Made by a program: the position numbers and the translations under genes. 64,000 nucleotides of DNA from Avena insularis (taxonomy: Eukaryota > Streptophyta > Magnoliopsida > Poales > Poaceae): contig CM042694.1 in the NCBI GenBank assembly GCA_023614405.1, positions 478,613,392-478,677,391 of the forward strand, given 5' to 3'. The notes under the pieces were generated by a model. It searched no databases, was not told the DNA's origin, and worked only from the letters and a program-made list of their open reading frames with translations. This document shows positions 21,603 to 31,900 of this stretch, piece by piece; the stretch's first letter is position 1; the number at the start of each line of letters is the position of its first letter.

Positions 21603-24509
21603 TGATGAGTGCATATTTGCATCATGTTTTATATTATTATTTTGCACTGTAGTTGTAGGATCTTGGTATTTTATGGCGTTTGCACGCATGTTTTATGTCT
21701 ATTTTCACCAGGATCAGGACAGATGATGGATACAATGGACATAATTCTTGAAGCAGTTGTATTGGGGAAAAAGGAGTCAAAAACAGCTGATGACCCACAA
21801 GTATAGGGGGTGTATTGCAGTATTTTCGATAAGTAAGAGTGTCGAACCCAACGAGGAGCAGAAGGTGTTGGCGAATGGTGGAGCAGGAATTCTCTGTAAA
21901 TACTTAGCAAACGGATTTTTAGGATTTTTTGATAATGCAGGTAAATAAAGTACGAGTAAATAAAAGACAATAAGAATAAATGCAGCAAGTGGCCCAATCC
22001 TTTCTTTAGCAAAGGACAAGCCGATTGTATTACTTAAGATGACCAAATGTTCTCGAGGACACATGGGAATATAGTCAAGTGCTTTCGCTTCATATAGTTG
22101 ATTAATCTTCTTTAGTTTGCTAAGTGTTGTGTGGGTGAACCTATGCTAATGTACCGACCTTCCTAGGACTAATACATACTTGTGATTATACCCCTTGCAA
22201 GCATCCGCAAGTACAAGAAAGTAATTAAGGTAGAAAACTAACCACAGCTTTAAACTCTAAGACCCTAACATCCCTTGTGGAAAGGTTTCCTAACGGGGTT
22301 CAGGTTTCTGTCACTCCGGTAACCCCTACGATTAGTAGCCAAATACACAATGCAATCCCTAGGCCCATATAGGTGAAGTGTCATGTAGTCGACATTCACA
22401 TGACACCACTAGAAGAAATACACCACAACTTAAATATCAAACCATTGAATCTTTCTCAACACAATTCCACTACTAACAACATGACTTCTCCCATGTCCTC
22501 AAGAACAAAACGAACTACTCACAAGACATCATATGGATCATGATCAGAGATGAAATAATGATAAGTAACAATCTGAACATAAATGATAATTCAATGGTTC
22601 ACTCAATAGCATCAACTACAAAGAGTAATCAACACCGGGAAAGTTTCCCCTAAGAACTATGCAAGATTCAACCCAATTGTTATAGCGGTATGAAGTGGTG
22701 ATGATGGTGCTGGTGGAGATGATGGTGGTGATGGTGATGGTGATGATCCCGATGAAGTCCGGCTTGATGGTGTTGTTGATGGCGACGATCTCCCCTCTCC
22801 AGGAAGGAATTCTCCTGGCAGAATTCTGTCTGCTAGAGAGATCTTTCTCTCTCGGTGTTTCCGCCCCAAGAGGCTACGGAATCTTTCTATGGTCGCTCCC
22901 TCAGTCTTAGGGTTTCGGGAGGATAATATACACCAGAGGGGAGAGCCAGGAGTAGACCAGGGCGGCCACACCACCTGGTGGCATGGCCTGGGTTGGCTCG
23001 CTCCAGGGGGTGGTGTGGGGCCCCTATGGCCCATCTCCACTTCCCCTTCTGGCAATCTTCGTCTTCTGGATAAATAGAATTTTCCATGTATTTTCCCGGA
23101 TTTTCTGATCTTCGCGAATTTTGCCTCCAAACAGCACTTTTTCCATCAGAATCCTGACTACAGCGGTCCATGCTCCAAAAGTCATCAACCATGCAAAAAC
23201 AGATAAAATAACATAAGTATCATCTCTTAATATGAAATATATCAATGAATAACAGTAAATTATGATATAGAATAGTGATGCAAAATGGACGTATCAACAA
23301 CGTAAATCACTTATTTGGGAAATATCAATAACACTAGAAGAAAAACCGAAGAAATCGAGGCATCTAGAGGGTTTAACGACCGGAATACTTTTTTCGGCCG
23401 TATAGTTCCGGTCGTATAGTTGGCGCCGCCACCGCCTCCTCAAATAGTTTCACCCCATGCAACTGGATCGGAGAGATGAAATATAGAACAACCAACAATC
23501 GCCGAAACCTCACCTCCAGAAGGCATCTGGAGGGGGAACTTGCCCAAGGGATCCATCTTCACCCTACGTAGATCTGGGAGGCCAAGGCATTGATATTCAT
23601 CTTCATCAACCATTGCACCACCATCATCTCCATCCATCCCACCTTCATCCCATCTAGATCTTGTTGTAATTTCCGTACTCGTTGTATATTTATTCAAGAA
23701 CTATTCATTTACAATTCTTACCATTGCCATGATGTTGATTGTCTCCATGTCTGAGTAGATCATTAGTTCTTGGGGAGATGGAGAAACCCTAGCATATGAT
23801 TGAGTCGAGATAGAGATTAGTATGTTATACATCATTATGTGTATGTGTTAATTGTCTTCATCTTGATGTTGGGAGTTGTGCACCTCCTTAATATTTGCCT
23901 ATTATGGGGGACCCGATGAAGGGGATTACTTGTTGGTAGACGGAGGGATGATAGCACTTACTTTGACTATAAAGCTGTTGTCATTCTTTATGTACTAACT
24001 TGGGGAAACAAGGAGAACTCATAAAGCCATGTCCATGCCAAGGGAGAAATCCCTTAATAGCGGGATAATACGATTGATGTTGTTTATCTGTTAGTTGTGG
24101 TTATGAAGGATGATGTGAGCAGTGGTTGCTGCCTATTTGTCCATATATGGAGCTCCTCCCACATACATACATATCATGAGAATATTTGTTATATTAATCT
24201 TGATTTATTAGTCTAAATTGCTAGCAGCGTATCCACCACTCCCTGAGAACACCTTTTTCCCTATTGTGGTTCCAAGCTCTTTTACACACATGATTCTTAC
24301 TATGTGCATTAAGTTTTACTTTACTTTAATTACTTCATTCAATAAAAAACCCAAAAAAATTCTACTTTTCTTGCATCTCAAAGTTATTCCTTAAGTACTT
24401 CGTTTAGTTTTAGGTAAAAGCATTTTAGTCTTTCGCCTACTGCTCCCTGTGGGATCGATATCTCTATTTTGAAACTAGCTACAAATGATCTATGCACTTA
24501 CAGTCATCA
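21603..24509 (+). repeat. 3' LTR of B, split by a solo LTR
   Basis: The LTR runs 21603-21787, is interrupted by 21788-23296, and resumes to GTCATCA at 24509. Comparison with 13061-13100 in the 5' LTR shows the empty site: 'ggagtcaaaaactacgtaaa' there is split here after 'acagc', with 'acaac' on the other side. Confidence 0.9.
21788..23296 (-). repeat. Solo LTR of the A family inside the B 3' LTR
   Basis: This 1509-bp sequence is the reverse-orientation counterpart of the A LTR (1287-2798). The flanking pentamers acagc (21783-21787) and acaac (23297-23301) are the target duplication with one later mutation. No internal retrotransposon sequence remains. Confidence 0.9.
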
Positions 24510-24514
24510 ATGTC

Positions 24515-24686
24515 CCCGATTGAAACAATGGAGCAGCGGGTGGGGTTCGAGTACACCGGGATCTAGAACTCTTCTAGGGGACGATCGGAACATTGTAGAA
24601 GAAGAGAACACGCCCAATGGCTAACGTGTCGCCGATTCCCGCAAAGAGATTGGACCTCTCCCGGTATAGACCTCGAAGCGCCTCTT
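24515..24686 (-). other. Leader of element C
   Basis: This is the sequence between the primer site of C and the B insertion. It continues at 12891 once B and one TSD are removed. No frame is recognised. Confidence 0.5.
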
Positions 24687-24704
24687 GCCCCACGGTGGGC
24701 ACCA
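24687..24704 (-). other. Primer binding site of C
   Basis: The minus strand reads TGGTGCCCACCGTGGGGC, two bases after the LTR. It differs by one base from the TGGCGCCCACCGTGGGGC site usual for Tat-type elements in grasses. Confidence 0.75.
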
Positions 24705-24706
24705 AT

Positions 24707-25243
24707 TGTCGTGGTATTACCGACGAGTACGCCATGGAGGGGTCCTCATAGAGCGTGTTTAGAGAGGTGGGGGAAGACGATGAATTGATGGGTACGAGGT
24801 AACACAGCTTACCCAGGTCCAGGTCCCATGATGGTGACGGAACCCTACTCCTTCTATAAATCACTATAATGGCAATACGCCGAGTTATAGGTATCGTTGT
24901 TGTGCGAGGTTGGGTATCATTGTATGAACTTGTCTGTTCCCTAAAGGCTCCCATAGGTCCGTCTTATAAAGACACCATAACCTAGGGTTACAGGGATTGA
25001 CCTTGCTAGACATGTTACAGAGACCTACACTAATACTAACTAGTTGTCGTGTCTTGTACTCCAAGGCTCCGGGTTGGTCGGTAACTGTACCATAGCCTTC
25101 CTTATTCCAGCATGGGCCTTTGTTCTAGATCATTCTAACTAGGCCGCCCAGCAGGCAATAAGCCATGCTACCAACTTTGGGCCATCCGGATTATCCAGAT
25201 TAGAGACATGCCATGGTGATACCCATTTACCATATCTCCAACA
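24707..25243 (-). repeat. 5' LTR of C
   Basis: On the plus strand it runs from TGTCGTGG beside the primer site to CTCCAACA, a 537-bp LTR that begins TGTTGGAGATATGG on its own strand. The outer end is placed by the terminal dinucleotide and by the start of the tandem array right after it. No second copy is in the window to confirm it. The flank atatg (25244-25248) is the expected target duplication. Confidence 0.7.
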
Positions 25244-28147
25244 ATATGATTATTAATTATCTTGAATAATATTTAGATTTTGTCATGTAAAATTATTACT
25301 TTGTAATTGAATTATAATTAGTATGACTACTTGCAATACCAAAATCTAACGCAACACGACAACTAACGAAGCCACTAGTGTGTTTTGTGTCTTGCAATAA
25401 ATTCTCATTACTAATTACATATAATAACTACATAAGTGTACATAACATGTGTACACCAATGTAACCAGACCGTACGCGGGAGAGCGTGCATGCAAGTTAG
25501 CTCACGAGGAAGATTTATAGCTAAAATATGGATGCCCATGTGTGTATATGAAGACAGATATGGATAAAGTTGTTTACTGTATTTATTGATACAATTGTCT
25601 TGCCAAGGTATGTAGGTGTCAGGGATAAAGGTGGTTACTTATTATTAAGTTTGACTTAGAACAAAGGGTATAAGTACACTTATTTATGGACAAAGGAGTA
25701 TTTCCCCCGTTACTTACAATTCTCGTCAGTGAGAATTAGAAGAATCTTTTGGTGCATCATATAAGAAGATCAACTAGTTGTGTGATTATATAGTAGGAAA
25801 GATGAATGGATTATGTCTTCCTGGAGCTGTTCGTACACCGATAATACTGGGAGTGTTTTATTTTCTTCTACCAATACATGATATAGAGTCTGCATGTAAA
25901 ATCAAGATTATGTGCAATGTTGATGAATTTTTTTCACACAATCTAAGTCGGTATTATTGAAAATGATCATCTAGATCAAAATGTACCTACTAATAATATT
26001 TTTATAATGAAAGTCGGATGAATGATCCGAATTTAAAATATCTATTCATTTGGGAACTTATCTATGATTATATATTATCTTGAATAATGTTGAGATTTTG
26101 TCATGTGAAAACTATTACTCTGTACCTAAATCACAATAGTACAACTACTTGCAATACTTACATCTAGCATGACACCACAACTCACAAAGACACTGGTGTG
26201 TTATGTGTCTTGTAATAAATTCACATTAATACTTAGATATAATAATTATACAATTGTGCATAACACATGTACATCAGTGTAAACAAACTCATAAGTGGGA
26301 GATCGTGCGTGCAAGTTAGTTCAGTAGGTTGATATATATCTAAAATATGAATGTGTCATGTATATATGAAGACAAATATGGATAGACTTGCTTACTGTAT
26401 TTATTGATAGAATGATCTTGTGAGAATGGTTAGGGTATGTAGGTGTCAGTGAGAGAGGGTGGTGGTGATTATGGGTGGTTGTAGCAGGGAGATATAGGGA
26501 GGGTGAGGGGAGGGGAGTGGGGGAGAGAGGGACAGTCACTCATTACTTACCATTCTGATCGGTGAGAATTAGATAAATTTTTTGGTGAGTCGTAGAAATA
26601 TGAGTGTATTATGTCTTCATGGAGATGGTCTTCACAGATAACATTGATAGTATTTTATTTTAGTCTACCAATACGTTATACAGAGTGTGCATACAAAATC
26701 AAGATTATGTACAATGTTAGACCAATAAACTTTTATCCCACAATTTGAGTCATTATTATTGGAAATGACCATTCTAGATCAAAATGTACCTAGTAATAGT
26801 TTTTTATAATGGAAATATGATTACTGATCCAACTTTAAAATATCTATTCATTTGGGCAACTCTCTGTGATTATTAGTTATCTTGAATAATGTTACGATTT
26901 TTCATGTGAAAACTATTACTGTGTACTTGAATCACAATTAGTACGAATGTTGCAATACCTACATATAATGTGACACCACAACTCACAAAGCATAGTGTAT
27001 GGCATGTCTCCCAATAAATTATCATTACTAATTAGATATACATAACACGTGAACACAAATGTAAGAAAACCCATAAGTGGAGTGTATGCATGCAAGTTAG
27101 TTTAGTAGGTTGATATATAGTTAAAATATGGATTCACTTGTGTCATATATATATATATATGAAGACATGTATGGCGATACTTGCTTATTGTATTTATTGA
27201 TAGAGTAAGCTTGACAAAGTAGTTAGGGTATGTAGGTGTCATTAAAAAAGAGGGATGGTGATTATGGGACACCGTAGCTATGAGACAGAGGGGGAGGAGG
27301 AGAGAAGGGGAGTCACTCATTACTTACCATTTCTTTTCAATGAGAATTAGATAATTTTTTTAATCATATATGTAGATCATCTATCTGTCTAATTATTCTA
27401 TAGAAAATATGAGTGGATTATGTCTTCATGGAGTTGGTCTTACACTGATAACATCGGGAGTATTTTATTTTCTTTTTGCAATACATGATACATAGTATAC
27501 CTGCAAAATCAAGATTATGTACAATGTTAGACTGATAAACTTTTACTTACCATTTCTTTTCAAGGAGAGTGGGGGAGTCACTCATTACTTACCATTTCTT
27601 TTCAATGAGAATTAGATGAATTATTTAATCATATATCCAGATTATCTGTCTAATTCTCATTCTATGGGAAAGATGAGTGGATTATGTCTTCATGGAGTTT
27701 AACATTGGGAGTATTTTATTTTTTTCTTCCAATACATGTACATAATGTACCTGCAAAATCAAGATTATGTACAATGTTAGACCAATAAACTTTACTCATA
27801 GAATCTGAGTCGCATTCTTGGAAATGATCATTCTAGATAAAAATGTACCTACTAATAGTATTTTGATAATGAAATCCGATTAATTATCCAACTTTCAAAG
27901 ATCTATTCATTTGGGAAACACTCACTATGATTATTAATTATCTTGAATAATGTTTAGATTTTGTCATGTGAAAACATATACTTTGTATTTGAATCATAAT
28001 TAATACAACTACTTGCAACACCTACATCTAACGCAACACCACAACTCACAAAGCCACTAGTGTGTTACGTGTCTTGCAATAAATTGTCATTAGTAATTAG
28101 ATATAATAACTATATAAGTGTACATAACACATTTAGAGCAATGTAAG
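25244..28147. repeat. Tandem array of about 0.8-kb units
   Basis: Landmark 'cttgaataat' recurs at 25261, 26079, 26881 and 27942, and 'tgcaagttag' at 25491, 26310 and 27091. The spacings are about 818, 802 and 1061 bp, and 819 and 781 bp. Units are diverged and AT-rich. The longer third interval holds an internal duplication. The array is broken by C on the left and by G on the right, and resumes at 35785. I do not recognise the repeat, and it could be the body of an unnamed element or a local satellite. Confidence 0.7.
27309..27840. repeat. Internal tandem duplication of about 265 bp within the array
   Basis: 'gggagtcactcattacttac' occurs at 27309 and again at about 27574. The following roughly 200 bp (…gtggattatgtcttcatgg…, …tcaagattatgtacaatg…) are repeated in the same order, which accounts for the longer unit. 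Confidence 0.7.
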
Positions 28148-29773
28148 TGATAGATTGCAAATGTATCTATAATTTTTGATGTTCCATGCTTGGTTTTATC
28201 CACTTTCTTATGTTTTGTTCCAACTTTGGAGTACTTTTCATATGATTTCTTGGACTAACCTATTAACAAGAGCCATAGTGCCAGCTGCCTGTTTTCTGCT
28301 GTTTTTGGTTCCAGGAAAGTCAGAAAATGAATATTCTCGGAATTAGATGGGACAAAAGCCAAAGTGCCTCTTTTTCCGGAAGGGATCAAGTGCCAGAATA
28401 CGAGACGGAGAGGGACCAGGGTGCCACCACACCACCTGGCCGCGCGGCCCAGCCTGGCCCGCGCCAAGGGGTGGTGAGGCCAGCCCTGGCACCCCCTCGG
28501 CCTCTCCTTCCGCCTATAAGTTTCCCTCGAGACGAAAACCCTAAGTACCCGATCAAAAATCCACGAAAGAGTCTGTAGCCGCCGTCATCTCCATCCCTAG
28601 ATCGGGAGGGATCTGAAGCTCTTCCCGGCACCCTGCCGGAGAGGGGAATTCACCCTGGGGGCCTTCTTCATCACCATGCAAGCCTCCGGTGTGATGCGTG
28701 AGTAGTTCATCCTTGGACTACGGATCCATGTAGTAGCTAGATGGCTGGTTTCTCCTCCTTTGTGCTTTCATGTTTAGATCTTGTGAGTCTGCTCATGATC
28801 AAGATCATCTATTTGTAATTCATACATGTTGTGTTTGCGAGGATCCGATGGATATTGAGATGCTATTTCAGATTGATTATTGATTCTATCATGTCTTTGT
28901 TATTTGAGATCTTGCATGCTTTCTGTTGTTAGTAGCTATCTTGGCCAAGTAGATGCTAGCAACTCCAAGAGTTACTATTTATGCTCGATAGTGGGTTCAT
29001 GCCTCCGTAACTGGGAAGTGACAGAAATCTCTAAGGTACTAGATGTCTGTTACTACTAGGAGAAAACAACAGTCCTTTGTTGATAGAACAATCGTATTGT
29101 TTACTTTACACGCAGTTCGTAAAGCAATAATCTGTTGCTTGCAACTTAATACTGGAGGGGGTTCGGATGATAACCTGAAGGTGGATTATTAGTCATAGAT
29201 GCAGTTGGATGGCGGTCTATGTATTATGTTGTAATGCCCAATCAAGTCTCAAAGGAGTCAAGATGATTAGTATATGCATGTATTGCTTTCTCGGTGTTTG
29301 TCAATTGCCCCGCTGTAATTTGTTCACCCAGCATGTTATCTATCTAAGGAGAGCCACCTCTAGTGAACTATGGATCTCGGTCCTTGTCTTTTATATTAAA
29401 TCTACAGTCTTTTACTGCTTTGTGTTTACTTTCTACAAACTTTTACTTCTTTCCATTCGATACATTTAATCCTTTGTTTTCCGCAAAACACGGTGAGATT
29501 GACAACCTCATCGCAAGTTGGGGACAGAGTTCTGTGGTTGTGTTGTGCAGGTCTCCACGTTGCTACTAGCACCGGTAGTGCGCCTTGCGAAAGCTCAGCT
29601 AGTAACACCTTTGGGGTGTTTCCTTGCTCCTACTGGTTCGATTAAACCTTGGTTTCATAACTGAGGGAAACTTGCTGCTGTGCTCATCATACCTTCCTCT
29701 TGGGGTTCCCAACAAGCTCTACATCAACCACGAGCCATCAACATTTTTCTGGGCGCCGTGCATTGAGCCATCA
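28148..29773 (+). repeat. 5' LTR of G
   Basis: Begins tgatagattgcaaatgtatc (the 3' LTR has tgatacattg) and ends ttgagccatca. A TATA-like cctataag at about 28513-28520 precedes 'aaaaccctaag', a plausible core promoter. The last 33 bp (29741-29773) repeat the old LTR end plus a primer-site-like segment. Confidence 0.92.
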
Positions 29774-29783
29774 AGCATTTTTC

Positions 29784-29801
29784 TGGCACCGTTGCCGGGG
29801 A
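29784..29801 (+). other. Primer binding site of G
   Basis: TGGCACCGTTGCCGGGGA lies ten bases after the LTR, matching the tRNA-Asp type with one mismatch. Confidence 0.85.
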
Positions 29802-29959
29802 GTCAAGGACATCTTCACAAGGGGAGTCCCTCATAACCAAACTCTTTACTTTGTTTTTTTTGCTTAGTTTCTTTTTTGCCTTGTTTGCTTGTTTAGTTCT
29901 TCAAAAACACAAAAAAAATAGTTTTACTTGTTTGCTTTCTTATTTGAAAATCCAAAAAA

Positions 29960-31900
29960 ATGACTACTCTTGAAAACACTAAGTTGTGTGACTTCACTAG
30001 CACCAACAACAATGATTTTATGAGCACTCCCATAGTTCCACCTGTGGCTGAAAATACTTTCTTTGAGATAAAACCTGCTTTGCTCAACCTTGTTATGAGA
30101 GAACAATTTTCAGGTATTGGTAATGAAGATGCTGCTTCCCATCTAAATAACTTTCTTGAACTTTGTGAGATGCAAAAGCATAGGGATATAGATGGTGATA
30201 TCATTAAGCTGAAATTGTTTCCTTTCTCTTTGAGAGGAAAAGCTATAGAATGGTTGAATTCCTTAACTAGGAATAGTATTGATTCTTGGACTAGGTGCAA
30301 AGATGCTTTTATTGGAAAATACTATCCTCCTGCTAAGATTATATCTATGAGAAGTAAAATAATGAAGTTTAAACAACTTGATAATGAGCATGTTGCTCAA
30401 GCTTGGGAAAGAATGAAATCTTTGGTAAAGAATTGTCCCACTCATGGACTGACTGCTTGGATGATCATCCAAACTTTTTATGCAGGATTGAACTATTCTT
30501 CAAGGAACCTATTGGATTCAGCTGTTGGAGGTACCTTTATGACCATCACTTTGGGTGCTGCAACAAAACTTTTGGACAATATGATGGTTAATTATTCTGA
30601 ATGGCATACTGAGAGAGCTCCACAAGGTAAGACGGTAAATTCTGTTGAGGAAACCTCCTCCTTGAGTGATAAGATTGATATGATTATCTCTATGATAGTT
30701 AATGGGAAAACCCATATTGATCCAAATAATGTTCCTTTAGCCTCTTTGGTTGCTCAAGAAGAGCAAGTTGATGTGAACTTCATAAGAAATAACAACTTTG
30801 GCAACAATGCTTATGGTAATAATGCTTATAGGAATAATTTTGGTAACAACAATTATAAGCCATATCCTCCCAACAATGGTAATGCTTATCGAAATCCTTA
30901 CAACACTAATAAGAGTGCTCCCTCTGAACTTGAAGTTATGCTTAAAGAGTTTATTAGTAAACAAACTACTTTCAATAAAACTATTGAGGAAAAACTCTCT
31001 AATGCTAAAAGAAATATAACATCTTTGGCTGAAGCTCAATCTACTTTGAATAAAATGGTTGCTAAACCTGAAACTAATGAGAATCCCTTTGCAGCTACTA
31101 ATGCCATACAAGTAAGATTTGATGAAAATGTTAGACTATTAGCTAAATTACATGCTAAGTGGTAAAGAGAAGATGAAATTGCTAGAAACATTAGTGTTTC
31201 TACTATTACCACCACTAGTGTTGAGGCTAGTAATAGTTCTACTACTTTAGATGATAAAGTTGATTTTGATCTTGATGGTTGCAACATCTCTGAAGTTATT
31301 AAGTTCCTACAAAAGCTTGCTAAAAGTCCTAATGCTAGTGCTATGAATATGGCCTTTACAAAACACATTACCGATGCTCTCATAAAGATTAAGGAAGAAA
31401 AGATGAAACATAAAGCTTCTATTCCTATAAAACAAGAAGATGGTTGCGAACCCATCATTAATATGAAAGTGAATGACTTTGATTTCAAAGCTTTGTGTGA
31501 TCTTGATAGTAGTGTTTCTATTATGCCTAGAAGTATTTATGATATGCTTGATTTGCCTCCTCTTGAAGATTGTTATTTGAATGTCCCACTTGATGCTAAT
31601 GCTAAAAAGAAACTCATGGGGAGTCTTAATGATGTTCTTATTATGGTTAACGATTCCTATGTCCCCGTTGATTTCTATGTTTTGGATGTTGAATACAATG
31701 CTTCTTGTCCTATTACATTGGGAAGACCTTTTCTTAGAACTGTTGGTGCCATCATTGATATGAAAGAAGGCACCATTAAATATCAACTCCCACTCAAGAA
31801 AGGTATAGAACACTTCCCTAAAAAGAGAGAAAAGTTTTCTTTTGCTTCTCCTATGAAAACAAAATTTGGTCTTAATGCTTATTCAATTGAGAACACTTGA
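29960..31900 (+). pseudogene. gag-protease of G, one in-frame stop
   Basis: A single frame of 647 codons is broken only by TAA at 31163-31165. Residues 1-240 are gag (…REQFSGIGNEDAASHLNNFLE…, …LKLFPFSLRGKAIEWLNSL…, …FIGKYYPPAK…, …CPTHGLTAWMIIQTFYAGL…). An Asn-rich low-complexity stretch (about residues 275-315) stands where a CCHC knuckle would be expected. The protease follows the stop (…DFKALCDLDSSVSIMPRSIYD…, …CPITLGRPFLRT…). Its active site reads D-L-D instead of D-x-G. No RT follows the frame's end. Confidence 0.8.

Larger units (their letters stand above)
12897..24509 (+). mobile_element. Element B: structurally complete Athila-type gypsy retrotransposon
   Basis: Both LTRs, a tRNA-Asp-type primer site, gag-protease, RT, RNase H, integrase and a third ORF are present in the usual order, bounded by a perfect TSD. 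A 1509-bp solo LTR of another family is inserted in the 3' LTR; without it and the extra TSD copy B would be about 10.1 kb. All pol frames are interrupted. The third ORF is intact. Between integrase and that ORF lies an array of palindromic repeats also found in the LTRs. Confidence 0.9.
12892..24514. repeat. Target site duplications of element B
   Basis: The pentamer atgtc stands at 12892-12896 immediately before the 5' LTR and at 24510-24514 immediately after the 3' LTR. The match is perfect, so B is one insertion event into the leader/gag region of C. Confidence 0.95.
2799..25243 (-). mobile_element. Element C: Tat-type gypsy retrotransposon with nested insertions
   Basis: Read on the minus strand the order is 5' LTR (24707-25243), primer site (24687-24704), leader, gag-like domain, main gag, protease and start of RT. 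After a damaged zone comes the C-terminus of integrase, then an antisense gene at the 3' end. The 3' LTR lies beyond the left edge or was lost. The TGGTGCCCACCGTGGGGC primer site, the protein sequences and the antisense gene are those of the Tat lineage. The element is cut by A, a G-family solo LTR, H and B. RT core, RNase H and most of integrase are missing between about 7012 and 8842. Confidence 0.8.

Noticed and set aside
24687..24704. tRNA-like matches at the primer sites as tRNA genes
   Set aside because: Only 12-18 bases match tRNA 3' ends, in the correct place next to LTRs; no cloverleaf is present.
25680..25720. Possible Stowaway-like MITE end (ggacaaaggagta)
   Set aside because: No matching inverted end or TA duplication was found nearby, and the sequence belongs to the tandem array unit.
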